Assembly (NCBI RefSeq): GCF_018614775.1
Contig: NZ_JAGGOF010000042.1
Coordinates: 1 to 64,000, forward strand
Length of the DNA stretch: 64,000 nt
Direction of reading: 5' to 3'
From: Pseudomonas fluorescens
GTDB lineage: Bacteria > Pseudomonadota > Gammaproteobacteria > Pseudomonadales > Pseudomonadaceae
Shown here: positions 45,514 through 54,750 of the stretch, in pieces
Numbering within the stretch: position 1 is the first letter of the stretch
Layout of the letters: every line of letters begins with the position of its first letter
Position numbers and translations under genes: made by a program
The notes under the pieces: generated by a model
Told to the model about the DNA's origin: nothing
What the model saw: only the letters and a program-made list of their open reading frames with translations
The model's database searches: none

Positions 45514-48500
45514 TCACGCGGGGTCGAGCTGCCTCCCCAGCTCACAAATGAGCAAGGTCATGGAATCTGCATTGCGCAGTATGACGTCGATGCGTTTATC
45601 AGGCAGATGCGGATCCAGGAATGCGTCGCGCGCTTCTTCCATGCTCGCCGCACCGGTCATTTCCAGAATGGCCTTGACCGTTTCCTTATGGTGGGGGAGG
45701 CGCTCCAGGCTTTTGAGTGCGTTGGCGGCGCTGTCCCATTCCCTGAACAGCTTGGCCCGTGGCGTATTCAGGGAAAGCCCATTGTGCTGAAGTTCTTCCT
45801 GCTCGTTATAAGCCGTGCGACCCAAATGAGTTGCGGTGGAAATCAGGTCCAGGAAGGGCAGTGCGGCATCCAGGTAGACGATATCGAATGTGTTGAACAG
45901 TTGATGGGAGATTTCATGGATGAGGGTTGATGCCTGGGCATGGGCATCGACATTGAACGTGTCCGGAACAAGCGCTTTGTAGGTTTCCAGCCCCGCATCA
46001 AAGAACAGTTGGGTGAGGTAGATCCGGCCTTTTGCTTGAGGCTCGAGCACAAAGGCCGTGGCTCTGTCGGCATTGTCCCTGAGGTCGCCGATCACGATGC
46101 GCGTGCCGTTCTGCAAGGCCCAGGCGGGATTCGCCAATGCCTGGCATAAAGGCGAGACGGCCGTGTGCACTTTGCGGATCAGCGCCGCGTCAACACTGTA
46201 GACCCCAAAAAAACGCTTCAGATAAGTATCCAGGCGAGCACCCGAAGGCACCCCTTGTTTGACTTGATCGAGGTTGCTGAGGGCATTGGCGCAGTAATAG
46301 CGGGCCGTTTCCAGGGCCTGCACAATGACGTTGGCATGCTGTGGGTATTTTCGGCGTATCTCATTCATGCCCCGGGCTTCAATGTTCAGCGCCTCGCCCG
46401 CTTTGTGGTCGCTGTAGGCATTGGCCAGGGTCGATAGCACTTTTCCGTAGCGGATGGTGTGTCGCTGTGGATCGATCAGCCACGTTCTTCGGTCGTGGGA
46501 GCGCTTGAGCAGCGGGCCCTCGCCGTTTTCATGGACCACGCGCCAAGCCTGGTTGGCCTTTGCCACCTCGAATACCTTGCCGGCCAGGCAAGTATAGAAC
46601 CTGCCCGACTCCGCGGCCTTGTAGATCCCGTCGATGGCGGTGGTCTTGAGGTTCGCGAGGCTGACACCCAGGGCTTCGAAGACTTGCAGATGGGTGCGTG
46701 TTGCAGCGGTGGAGGCGATGTCCTGCCATCGGGGCGGGGTCAGCGCACGGGCGTCCTGCGCAGCAGGCGCCACAGGATCAAGCAGGCCGAAGGTATCGTC
46801 GCGATTCATCATTCCTAGCGACACCATCTCGGCCGCGCCGGCGATGAAGTTGTGCAGGCCGGCTTTCCAATCATGCTCTTGCAAGGCTTCGGAGGAGGCC
46901 TTGAAGTCCTGGTAGCTTTCCCAAAGCGTCTCGATGAAGGTCAGCTTGCCCTGCAATTGCCTGCCAATGAACTTGACCCCGGCGCTGAACAGATGGAGGA
47001 CGGTTTCCCAATCAACCTGCTGGTTCTTATCGGCTTGTGCGGTCAGCATCTGCGTTACCAGCTGGCGATTGTCGCTGAACAAGGTGTCGAGCAGGTTGGT
47101 CTGGATCGGATTAGACGCCAGGCTGATTTCCGACAGACGCCCGACCGTGCTGGCGAACAGGTTCTTGAAGGTGGCCTGCTGGTGCTCCGGAAGTCGCCGG
47201 ATCAGCAAGTCCTGAAGCGCTCCCGGGGTGTTGAATGCGCTGATGACGCTGGCTTCGTCCTTGAACTCGATGAAGCTGTGGGTGGCATGATAGGGCGCGT
47301 ACACAATGTGCGGCCCTGCGGCGCTGGCGTCCGGCCCGATCAGATACAGGCCCAACGCCTTGACCGCCGTGGCGCCTGCGGTCTTGATCAGCTCCAGCGG
47401 GCGCATCAGGGCGTTGGCACCTTCCACCGCTTGGCGCGCCAGGCCGTCGGGGATGTCCAACACCTGTCGAAGCAGGTCGAATGCCTTGGGCGAAAGGTGC
47501 TGTTGCAAATGCCGTGCGTGAGCATGCTGCAACAGTTGCCAGGGCAATTGCCGACGGAACCTCCGCTGGCGTTCCTCGACGTCCGCGCCAGTGTCAGAAA
47601 GCTTGTTCAGCACGGTGTTTTTATAGGTGGTGGAAATATCCAACGACAACAGGATTTGCCGGATCGCTGTTTCGTTCAAACTGTCCGGAAGCGTTTGCCC
47701 ATTGGTGGAGGACACCTTGAAGCCCGGGATGGCCGTGATGTTGACGTGATTCAGGGCAAAGTCGGTCAACAGGCTGGCGGGTCCCGTCAGGGCAAGTTTC
47801 GGCGTGATCTGAAGCGTGGCCGGGTCAAGGTTCTTATCGGGGAATCGCGCGGCCAATAACACCTTGAGCCTGGTGCTCACGTAGGCATGCAAGGGTTCGA
47901 TGCCGTCCAGATAGTCCTTGCCGTCACTTACGCTGTTCTTGTATTGCTCCAGTAGATCAACGTGCAGGCGTTGATCCTCAAGGGAGGCGGTGCCGAGCCA
48001 GGCGGGCAGTTTCTGCTGCCACCGGTCGGCCTTGGCGATGTGCGCAGCACGCACCAGATTGGTAGGGGCGCCTTGCCTTGTCAGGGCTTGAAGACTGTCA
48101 ACCAGTGCCGGGCCGGCCAGACGCCAGTCACCGGCCTTCAGGTTCCTCAGGTAGCCATGTTCGGCTTCAAAATAACCGATGAACGAGGTCATCCGGTTCC
48201 TCAGCGGGTTGTCCTCGATCAGTTCGAATGCCTCGAGTCGATAGCGCCCGTGGGGCTTGCGCTGTGCGGCAGGCAGGTTGGCGAGCAGGATGAAGCGCTT
48301 CCGAGCGTCCAGCAGGTAGCGGTTCAACTGCTGCGTGGCCAACTCGACCGAGGTGAAAGCCTGCAAGCCGCCGGCAGGTGTCCAGACAATCCCCAAGCCT
48401 GAATAGGGTGTATCCAGCCCACCGCGCTCGGTCAATAGAAAGCAGTTGGCGAGGGGCAGGGACGCCGTGACGCCCTCTGCGGTGCAGGCCAGTCGCAACG

Positions 48501-50328
48501 AATAGACATCCGGTCGAAAGCCCCTGACGCTCAAGCGCCGGGTGCGGCCAGGGTATTGGGAATCAAAGGCAAAGACTGTGCGGATAAGGTCATGCGCGGC
48601 GGGCGGCAGTGATCCGTTGCGCTCCCTGAGCTCGGCCTCTGCGCGCAACCCCTGGGAAAACACGTGGGTCAGTTCGGGCAGCAGGTCCCGTAGTTCATTG
48701 TCCAGAGCAATGTCGGTGGATTTCGGTAACTGGCTGAACAGGCCATTGAAGGCGTGTTCGACGCTGTTATAGCTGTTGACCTGCCGTTCCAGTTTATCGG
48801 CCAGGAAGTTGGACGGTCGCAGTTCCCCATAGAACGACGGCTGGGTGTTCCAGTGTCCATGGGTCGGCTGACTCAAGAGCTTTTCATTGATCAGGCTGCG
48901 GATGTCCAGGGCCTTGTCGAGCAATGCGTGAACATCCATATCGCCTTGGCGGGACATCTCCATGGCGTACTGAAGGTTGTTCATTTGCTTGTTGATGATT
49001 GCCTCGGCCAGGGACTCGAACACCGGATAGGTGAGCGACTTTCCCGACAACTGCGGCTCGTCGAGGCGCAGGAAGCGGTTGCGCTCCTCCAGGCTCAGCA
49101 GGCTATAGAGCGCTTCCTTTCGGGCGAGCGTGGTTGGCGCACCGAGCAGCGCTTGCTTGAAGCCCAAGTGGTTGTCGATGCCCAGCAGGCCGTGACTGGG
49201 CGTGTAGAGGTAGTGCTGCTTGCCACTGATCATCAACGCGCCTGCCAGCTCCACGTAAAGCGGAGCGTATTCCCAGAGCCGGACCGACTCCACGAACAGC
49301 AGCGGCTCGTCCGGCCGCGACGAGCGGTACAGGCGCAGCAGTTCCTGGCATTGGGTTTCGGTCAGCTGGCGTTTTTCCCGCTTGATGAGGATGGCGGCGC
49401 GAAACCCATCGCTGATGACCTGGGCAAGGAAGTCCCGGCGCGAGGTATGGAAAGGAGTGATCGCGTCCCAGTAATCATCAAGGCGCTCGGTGAGCTTGGG
49501 GATCAGGTTTGCGGCGGCGTCCTTCAGTATGGCTTGCCACTGCTGCGCGTTGTGAGGCGACGGTGTGACGTCTGGGTGGATGAAAGCGATATCGTGCCCG
49601 GCGGGCCGACCCTGATGGTGAAAGAACGCCAGAACCGCGTCGCTCAGGGACAGGTTCCGGGTGACCGGGCGCGCTCCAGTCGTTCCCGGCTCGCCATCCA
49701 CGGTCAGGGCGACACGGGTTTGTCTGTGATCAAGATTCGACAACCCGTCGTTCAATACCCGATCAAGCATCGTGGCAAGCGAGGGCAGTCTGACCAGCTC
49801 ATCCACCATGGCCTGGGCATTGAGGCCTTGGGCATGCTCGATGGATTCAACCAGGGTGCTGAAAACATCATCGCTGATGACTTGCCTGGACGTGGTAATG
49901 ACGGACGCACCCTTCAGCTCGGTGCGCTGGGGAATCGACAGAAATCGAAACAGCTCGTCACGTTCCGCGGCGTTCTTCAGCAGATCCTCGATCGCGTTAT
50001 CCAGCGTTTCGGGACTGGCGAACTTCTTGATTCCACCATACGGCGTATAGAGGAACGCGGGGTTGCTGCCTGACGCGCTTTTATCGGGCAAGACCTTGAG
50101 GGTGAAACAACCGGCCAGCGGGATCGGGGCCTTGCCCTCGGCGTGCAGGCGAATCATCTCGGCCGACATCGCGGGTGTCTGCGCCGCGCGCAAGCTGTGG
50201 GTGGACAGCGCCGCGTGGTGCAGCCAGTCGAGGTCGGCCTGGGTCAATTCGTGGGGGCCCTCCAGTTGGTCCAGGCGATGGGCGTCCAATACGTGGGAAA
50301 AGAGCAGGGGCGTGGTTGCGGTCGTCAT
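45514..50328 (-). CDS. Giant dermonecrotic-toxin-like (DUF6543-type) protein with C-terminal aspzincin-like motif
   Basis: The ATG at 50328 (weak GAGAA site) gives 1604 aa; an in-frame ATG at 50418 would add 30 residues. The body resembles the large Pseudomonas proteins annotated with a dermonecrotic toxin or DUF6543 domain. A short module (hydrophobic-x-Y/W-x-P near its start, a Phe-centred turn, a leucine-rich helix, then L-P/L-S-x-x-x-R/Q) occurs four times, near residues 91-140, 372-425, 646-700 and 1007-1060. A hydrophobic, small-residue segment follows around 1160-1200. Near the end, HEISH (1471-1475, bases 45904-45918) is followed by T-x-D-x-x-Y (Thr1480, Asp1482, Tyr1485), like the zinc site of M35 aspzincin peptidases. 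There is no signal peptide. A protein toxin with a peptidase warhead is the best reading; target and secretion route are unknown. Confidence 0.75.
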   Translation of the reverse strand: MTTATTPLLFSHVLDAHRLDQLEGPHELTQADLDWLHHAALSTHSLRAAQTPAMSAEMIRLHAEGKAPIPLAGCFTLKVLPDKSASGSNPAFLYTPYGGIKKFASPETLDNAIEDLLKNAAERDELFRFLSIPQRTELKGASVITTSRQVISDDVFSTLVESIEHAQGLNAQAMVDELVRLPSLATMLDRVLNDGLSNLDHRQTRVALTVDGEPGTTGARPVTRNLSLSDAVLAFFHHQGRPAGHDIAFIHPDVTPSPHNAQQWQAILKDAAANLIPKLTERLDDYWDAITPFHTSRRDFLAQVISDGFRAAILIKREKRQLTETQCQELLRLYRSSRPDEPLLFVESVRLWEYAPLYVELAGALMISGKQHYLYTPSHGLLGIDNHLGFKQALLGAPTTLARKEALYSLLSLEERNRFLRLDEPQLSGKSLTYPVFESLAEAIINKQMNNLQYAMEMSRQGDMDVHALLDKALDIRSLINEKLLSQPTHGHWNTQPSFYGELRPSNFLADKLERQVNSYNSVEHAFNGLFSQLPKSTDIALDNELRDLLPELTHVFSQGLRAEAELRERNGSLPPAAHDLIRTVFAFDSQYPGRTRRLSVRGFRPDVYSLRLACTAEGVTASLPLANCFLLTERGGLDTPYSGLGIVWTPAGGLQAFTSVELATQQLNRYLLDARKRFILLANLPAAQRKPHGRYRLEAFELIEDNPLRNRMTSFIGYFEAEHGYLRNLKAGDWRLAGPALVDSLQALTRQGAPTNLVRAAHIAKADRWQQKLPAWLGTASLEDQRLHVDLLEQYKNSVSDGKDYLDGIEPLHAYVSTRLKVLLAARFPDKNLDPATLQITPKLALTGPASLLTDFALNHVNITAIPGFKVSSTNGQTLPDSLNETAIRQILLSLDISTTYKNTVLNKLSDTGADVEERQRRFRRQLPWQLLQHAHARHLQQHLSPKAFDLLRQVLDIPDGLARQAVEGANALMRPLELIKTAGATAVKALGLYLIGPDASAAGPHIVYAPYHATHSFIEFKDEASVISAFNTPGALQDLLIRRLPEHQQATFKNLFASTVGRLSEISLASNPIQTNLLDTLFSDNRQLVTQMLTAQADKNQQVDWETVLHLFSAGVKFIGRQLQGKLTFIETLWESYQDFKASSEALQEHDWKAGLHNFIAGAAEMVSLGMMNRDDTFGLLDPVAPAAQDARALTPPRWQDIASTAATRTHLQVFEALGVSLANLKTTAIDGIYKAAESGRFYTCLAGKVFEVAKANQAWRVVHENGEGPLLKRSHDRRTWLIDPQRHTIRYGKVLSTLANAYSDHKAGEALNIEARGMNEIRRKYPQHANVIVQALETARYYCANALSNLDQVKQGVPSGARLDTYLKRFFGVYSVDAALIRKVHTAVSPLCQALANPAWALQNGTRIVIGDLRDNADRATAFVLEPQAKGRIYLTQLFFDAGLETYKALVPDTFNVDAHAQASTLIHEISHQLFNTFDIVYLDAALPFLDLISTATHLGRTAYNEQEELQHNGLSLNTPRAKLFREWDSAANALKSLERLPHHKETVKAILEMTGAASMEEARDAFLDPHLPDKRIDVILRNADSMTLLICELGRQLDPA

Positions 50329-50519
50329 CGTTGCTTCTCGATCAAGGCGCCGCCGGGCGGCGCATCCATGGATGAAGCGGCCAGCGTGGGCAAAGACGAC
50401 GGCGTGAGGGTGGTACATAGTTATCGCGTAGTTGACAGTGCGCTCGGGAAGCGGTGTTTAATCATGGGCTGGTCCGACTTACGCTGTTGCTACCTCCAAC
50501 AATCACTCTGGAGCTTCAG

Positions 50520-51545
50520 ATGTCTGCGCTATCCGAACACGCTGGTTCTTGCACCCTGTCCCTTGAGGCCTTGGTGAGTCTGCTGGAGAAGATTTTCCTG
50601 CGCCATGGCACCTCGGTCGAGGTCGCCCGGACCCTGGCTGAAAACTGCGCCCGCGCCGAGCGCGATGGTGCCCATAGCCACGGTGTGTTTCGCATTCCCG
50701 GTTATGTCTCGACACTCAAGAGTGGCTGGGTGAACGGTCAGGCCGTGCCGGTGGTTGAAGATGTCGCGTCAGGATTTGTGCGGGTCGACGCCGCCAACGG
50801 TTTTGCCCAGCCCGCCCTGGCGGCGGCGCGTCCGTTATTGGTGGAGAAGGCCCGCAGTGCCGGGATTGCGGTGTTGGCTATTCGTAACTCCCACCACTTC
50901 GCCGCCCTCTGGCCGGATGTCGAGCCGTTTGCCTACGAAGGCCTGGTGGCGTTGAGCGTGGTCAACAGCATGACCTGCGTCGTGCCCCACGGCGCGGACC
51001 GTCCGCTGTTTGGCACCAACCCGATTGCCTTCGCTGCGCCACGGGCGGATGGCGAGCCGATCGTCTTCGACCTGGCCACCAGCGCGATTGCCCATGGTGA
51101 TGTGCAGATCGCTGCGCGCAAGGGTGAGTTGTTGCCGCCGGGCATGGGCGTGGACAGCCTCGGCCAGCCGACGCGCGACCCCAAGGCGATTCTCGAGGGT
51201 GGAGCGCTCCTGCCGTTTGGCGGGCACAAGGGTTCGGCGTTGTCGATGATGGTCGAGTTGCTGGCGGCAGCCCTGACCGGCGGCAACTTTTCGTTCGAGT
51301 TCGACTGGAGCAATCATCCAGGCGCCAAGACGCCATGGACCGGCCAGTTGCTGATTGTGATCGACCCCAGCAAGGCCGCTGGCCAGGGCTTTGCCGAGCG
51401 CAGCCAGGAGCTGGTCAGGCAGATGCACGGTGTCGGTTTGCGGCGGCTGCCGGGAGACCGTCGGCATCGCGAGCGCAGCAAATCCAACGAACACGGGATC
51501 ACCTTGGACGAGCAGACATTGGCGCAACTGCAGGCGCTGGCGTAG
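50520..51545 (+). CDS. dpkA: Delta1-piperideine-2-carboxylate/pyrroline-2-carboxylate reductase (Ldh2 family)
   Basis: The ATG at 50520 follows GGAG by six bases and gives 341 aa. The protein belongs to the malate/L-lactate/ureidoglycolate dehydrogenase (Ldh2) fold family: AERDGAHSHGVFRIPGY, NSHHFAALWPDVE with the catalytic His, FGTNPIAFAAP and GGHKGSALSMMVELL. Pseudomonas DpkA is an NADPH enzyme that reduces cyclic imino acids from D-lysine or hydroxyproline catabolism. The assignment to DpkA rather than malate dehydrogenase rests on recalled similarity. It lies upstream of vanR on the same strand, 109 bases away. Confidence 0.75.
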   Translation: MSALSEHAGSCTLSLEALVSLLEKIFLRHGTSVEVARTLAENCARAERDGAHSHGVFRIPGYVSTLKSGWVNGQAVPVVEDVASGFVRVDAANGFAQPALAAARPLLVEKARSAGIAVLAIRNSHHFAALWPDVEPFAYEGLVALSVVNSMTCVVPHGADRPLFGTNPIAFAAPRADGEPIVFDLATSAIAHGDVQIAARKGELLPPGMGVDSLGQPTRDPKAILEGGALLPFGGHKGSALSMMVELLAAALTGGNFSFEFDWSNHPGAKTPWTGQLLIVIDPSKAAGQGFAERSQELVRQMHGVGLRRLPGDRRHRERSKSNEHGITLDEQTLAQLQALA

Positions 51546-51654
51546 GGCTGTCGCTCAGGGGGCTTGAGAGGCCACTGCGCGGCCGGCTTGTTACGGTGAC
51601 ACACTGCTGCAAGCCTTCTACTATGAGCGCTGTTTTTTATCGGGAATTGCCTGG

Positions 51655-52368
51655 ATGAGTAAGCCCGGCCAAACGGTGCTGGTTGCGCTGCGCAAGATGA
51701 TCGCCTCGGGGCAGTTGGCCGCCGGGGAACGACTGATGGAAATCCCCACCGCCGAGTTGTTCGGCGTCTCGCGCATGCCGGTGCGCATGGCGTTTCGGAC
51801 GTTGGAGCAGGAAGGGCTGTTGGTGCGCTTCGGCGGTCGTGGCTTCCAGGTGCGCTCGGTCAGTGCCGATGAGATCGCCGGCGCCGTGGAGGTGCGCGGC
51901 GTGCTGGAGGGCCTGGCCGCACGGCAGACGGCAGAGCACGGTTTGTCCGACGAGGCCCGTGCGACGCTGGAAGGTTGCCTGGTGCAGGGCGATGCGTTGT
52001 TCGCCAAGGGTTATGTGACCGAGGATGACCTGGAGGTCTATCACGACCTCAACATGCGCTTTCACCAGGTGATCGTCGAAGGCAGCCACACCCCGGCGAT
52101 TGCGGTCGCCCTGGCTCGGAACGATCATTTGCCATTCGCTTCCGTCACCGCCCTGGCGGTGGATCGCCAGAACATGGCCGGTGAGTTTCGCCGCTTCAAC
52201 TATGCCCATATGCAGCACCATTCGGTGTTCGACGCGCTGATCAATCGCCAGAGCGGCCGCGCCGAGGCGATCATGCGCGAACATGCCAATGCCACCCTGC
52301 GCTACGCCGAAGTGTTCGGCTCGGCGTTGGCCGATGAACGGATGACCGTGATCCTCCGTTCCGAGTGA
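51655..52368 (+). CDS. vanR: GntR/FadR-family regulator, probable VanR
   Basis: This 237-aa protein has a GntR winged helix at residues 8-70 (AAGERLMEIPTAELFGVSRMPVRMAFRTLEQEGLL-type) and an FCD effector domain with VRGVLEGLAARQT, DLNMRFHQVI and HHSVFDALINRQ. It converges on vanBA, the usual neighbour of VanR. Palindromes with the core TGGATCCA, known from the Caulobacter VanR operator, occur upstream of vanA, supporting a repressor that vanillate releases. It is separated from vanB by an inverted REP pair. Confidence 0.82.
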   Translation: MSKPGQTVLVALRKMIASGQLAAGERLMEIPTAELFGVSRMPVRMAFRTLEQEGLLVRFGGRGFQVRSVSADEIAGAVEVRGVLEGLAARQTAEHGLSDEARATLEGCLVQGDALFAKGYVTEDDLEVYHDLNMRFHQVIVEGSHTPAIAVALARNDHLPFASVTALAVDRQNMAGEFRRFNYAHMQHHSVFDALINRQSGRAEAIMREHANATLRYAEVFGSALADERMTVILRSE

Positions 52369-52379
52369 CGCCTGGCACC

Positions 52380-52472
52380 TGTGGGAGCGAGCCTGCTCGC
52401 GATAGCGGTGTGTCGGGCAACATCGATGTCGACGGTGTTGACACTATCGCGAGCAAGCTCGCTCTTAGAGGG
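52380..52472. repeat. Inverted REP pair between convergent vanR and vanB
   Basis: A direct copy (GTGGGAGCGAGCCTGCTCGC) at 52380-52410 and an inverted copy at 52439-52472 lie between the stops of vanR (52368) and vanB (52491). The arms extend through GATAGCGGTG and its complement, so together they can form one long hairpin. This is a plausible bidirectional terminator. Confidence 0.75.
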
Positions 52473-52490
52473 TTTTTGCTTCGGCAGGGG

Positions 52491-53441
52491 TTAAAGGTCG
52501 AGCACCAGTAGCGGGGTTTTCGACCTGGAGCAGCAGGGCGTGAACTGGTCGTTGCAGGCTTGTTCGGCTTCGGTCAGGAACATGTCCCGGTGTTCCGGCA
52601 CGCCTTCCAGTACGCGGGTCAGGCAGGTGCCGCAGACGCCTTGTTCGCAGGAGATCGGAATCTCGATGCCATGGCTTTCCAGCACCTGCACCACACTGTG
52701 GTCCGCCGGCACGTCGAACACCTGGCCGCTGCTGGCCAGTTTTACCCGGAAACTGCCGTCGGCGCGGGTGTCGACGGGAGCGGCGGCGAAATATTCGCGG
52801 TGCAGCCGGGGTTCCTGCCAGCCTTGGACCTTGGCGGTGTCCAGTATGTGTTGCATGAACCCGCCGGGGCCGCACACGTAGAGGTGCAAGTCCTCAGCGG
52901 GCGTAGCCAGCAGGCGGGTAGCGTCCAGCCGTGTTTCCGGTTCTTCATCGAAATGCAGGAACACCCGATCCGCATAGGGCGACCGACGCAGACGCTCGAC
53001 AAACGCTGCCCGCTCCCGGGAACGGCAGCAGTAATGCAGCTCGAACAACGCGCCGCTCTGGGCCAGATGCTCGGCCATGCACAGGAGCGGGGTAATGCCG
53101 ATGCCGCCGGCAAACAACAGATTGCGCCGGGCATCAACGGCAGGGGGGAACAAGTTGCGCGGCTCGCTGACAAGCAACCGCGCGCCGGGCTGGATCTGCT
53201 CATGCAGGCTGCGCGAGCCACCGCGCGACGCTGGATCCTTGAGCACGCCGATGACGTAGCGATGCCGTTCCTCGGGGTGGTTGCACAGTGAATACTGGCG
53301 GACCAACCCGCCCGGCAAGTGCACATCAATGTGGGCGCCGGCCGTGAACGCCGGCAACGGTTGCCCATCGACACGGGTCAGCTCATAACTGCAGATGTCC
53401 AAGGCTTCGTTGTGCCGCGCCATGACCTGGACTTCAATCAT
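52491..53441 (-). CDS. vanB: Vanillate O-demethylase reductase subunit VanB
   Basis: The ATG at 53441 overlaps the vanA stop (ATGA) and gives 316 aa, the usual VanB length; the same frame is open farther left inside vanA but that is a shadow. Domains in order are a flavin domain with RQYSLCNHP (FMN/FAD binding), an NAD domain with [13 protein letters not shown] and VCGPGGFM, and a plant-type [2Fe-2S] ferredoxin with Cys265, Cys270 and Cys273 plus a final cysteine near 303. It passes electrons from NADH to the VanA oxygenase. Confidence 0.93.
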   Translation of the reverse strand: MIEVQVMARHNEALDICSYELTRVDGQPLPAFTAGAHIDVHLPGGLVRQYSLCNHPEERHRYVIGVLKDPASRGGSRSLHEQIQPGARLLVSEPRNLFPPAVDARRNLLFAGGIGITPLLCMAEHLAQSGALFELHYCCRSRERAAFVERLRRSPYADRVFLHFDEEPETRLDATRLLATPAEDLHLYVCGPGGFMQHILDTAKVQGWQEPRLHREYFAAAPVDTRADGSFRVKLASSGQVFDVPADHSVVQVLESHGIEIPISCEQGVCGTCLTRVLEGVPEHRDMFLTEAEQACNDQFTPCCSRSKTPLLVLDL

Positions 53442-54523
53442 GGCCGTTGCTCCGCGTGGTGTGGCGGCTGGGTTCCGGCGATCACCTGCACCTGCGGCTC
53501 GCGCTCTCGGGCGATCCAGCGTTCCAGCACCCGTCGGGACTGCACGCCACCGGCATCGATGTTGAGTTTCAGCAGGTTGCGCTGCGGGTGGTCGAGCAAG
53601 TTGCGCTGCTGGCGCTCGAGCATTTCCAGGTCCTCGCTGAAGATCTTGCCCTGGCCTTCGCGAATGCTCGCAGTGAGGGCCTCGTCCTGTGGCTGGAAGT
53701 GCCGGGCCATGCCCCAGAAGTACCAGATCGAGGTCTCGGTTTCCGGGGTGATGAAGTCCACCACGATGCTCGACGCCTTGAACTGCGGCGCAGCGTGATA
53801 ACCGCCATGGCCGGCGTGGGCCACGCCAACCTCGATCAGTACATGGCTGGGCGGGGTGAAACGGCAGATCTGCCAGCGGTCCACCGGCACGTCGTCGGCC
53901 AGGTTGTTGCCGCGCAGAGCCATGCGCCAGAACGGCGGCGCCATGATGTTTTCCATGTGCCGGGCGGTGACCACTTCGTCGCCTTCGACCGTGGTCACGG
54001 GCGGCGCCTCGTCGATTTCCTTCTGGCCAATGCTGGACGCGTGGACGTAGGTTTCGTGGGTCAGGTCCATCAGGTTGTCGATCATCAGGCGGTAGTCGCA
54101 CTGGATATGGAACAGGCCGCCACCGTAAGCCCACTCGTCATTTTCGGCCCACTCCAGATGATGGATGAGTGCCGGGTCGGCCAGCGCCTGGTCACCGGGC
54201 CACACCCAGATGAAGCCATGGCGCTCCTCGACCGCGAAGGTCTTGTTGCAAGGAAACCCGCGCACCCGTTGCCCCGGCATCTCGACGGTCTTGCCGTCGC
54301 CCCCCATCACCAAGCCGTGGTAGCCGCACACCAGGTTGCCATTTTCAACGTAGCCCAGGGAAAGCGGGGCGCCACGGTGGGGACAGAAGTCTTCCGCGGC
54401 CGCGACCTTGCCTGCATGACCTCGATAGAAAACCATCTTTTCGCCGCAAATCCGGCGCCCCAGGGGCTTGTCAGCGATTTCATCAGGTGTGCAGGCAACG
54501 TACCAGGCGTTTTTCGGGTACAT
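53438..54523 (-). CDS. vanA: Vanillate O-demethylase oxygenase subunit VanA
   Basis: This 361-aa protein has GGAG seven bases before the ATG. It carries a Rieske [2Fe-2S] centre (Cys47, His49, Cys66 and His69 in CPHRG...CGYHG), followed by the mononuclear iron site [12 protein letters not shown]. With VanB it demethylates vanillate to protocatechuate in the lignin-aromatic pathway. Its promoter region carries two VanR-type operators and a consensus-like sigma-70 promoter. The length and the P-K-N-A-W-Y-V-A start agree with VanA. Confidence 0.95.
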   Translation of the reverse strand: MYPKNAWYVACTPDEIADKPLGRRICGEKMVFYRGHAGKVAAAEDFCPHRGAPLSLGYVENGNLVCGYHGLVMGGDGKTVEMPGQRVRGFPCNKTFAVEERHGFIWVWPGDQALADPALIHHLEWAENDEWAYGGGLFHIQCDYRLMIDNLMDLTHETYVHASSIGQKEIDEAPPVTTVEGDEVVTARHMENIMAPPFWRMALRGNNLADDVPVDRWQICRFTPPSHVLIEVGVAHAGHGGYHAAPQFKASSIVVDFITPETETSIWYFWGMARHFQPQDEALTASIREGQGKIFSEDLEMLERQQRNLLDHPQRNLLKLNIDAGGVQSRRVLERWIAREREPQVQVIAGTQPPHHAEQRP

Positions 54524-54554
54524 GACGGATCTCCAGGCGGATGTTGTTCTTGTC

Positions 54555-54566
54555 TATGGATCCATT
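54555..54566. promoter_or_regulatory. Putative VanR operator O1 at the vanA promoter
   Basis: TATGGATCCATT contains the perfect palindrome ATGGATCCAT. It agrees with the Caulobacter VanR site ATTGGATCCAAT at nine of twelve bases, including the full TGGATCCA core. It abuts the predicted -10 box and the start region of vanA transcription, so a bound repressor would block the polymerase. Confidence 0.72.
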
Positions 54567-54593
54567 AACCCTCTTAACTATTTTAGATGTCAA
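54564..54593 (-). promoter_or_regulatory. Predicted vanA sigma-70 promoter
   Basis: On the minus strand the -35 box TTGACA (54588-54593) matches consensus fully, and GTTAAT (54564-54569) serves as the -10, with an 18-base spacer. Transcription would begin near 54557, giving a leader of about 34 bases before the vanA ATG. Confidence 0.6.
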
Positions 54594-54627
54594 TGTTCTC
54601 AAGGTTTTTATGGGCGATTAGCGCACC

Positions 54628-54639
54628 AATGGATCCACT
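54628..54639. promoter_or_regulatory. Putative VanR operator O2 upstream of the vanA promoter
   Basis: AATGGATCCACT shares the TGGATCCA core with O1 and agrees with the Caulobacter VanR site at ten of twelve bases. Its centre lies 73 bases from that of O1, about seven helical turns, and upstream of the -35 box. It is also 112 bases before the divergent AraC-family gene. Confidence 0.65.
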
Positions 54640-54750
54640 GAAAACGTTTAAGCACGCCCGCTCCCAAGAAAGCAATTGCACAAATCTTCCAGACAATTCG
54701 CGCCATGAGCGGTTAATCTGCCCAGGCAGAGAACTCAAACGGGGCAAGGC

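Noticed and set aside
48754..50073. 439-codon + strand frame over the 1604-aa toxin gene
   Set aside because: It is antisense to a continuous gene with repeated modules and shows no protein family.
53442..54134. Left extension of the vanB frame
   Set aside because: The frame stays open inside vanA, but the true ATG at 53441 is coupled to the vanA stop and gives the normal VanB length.
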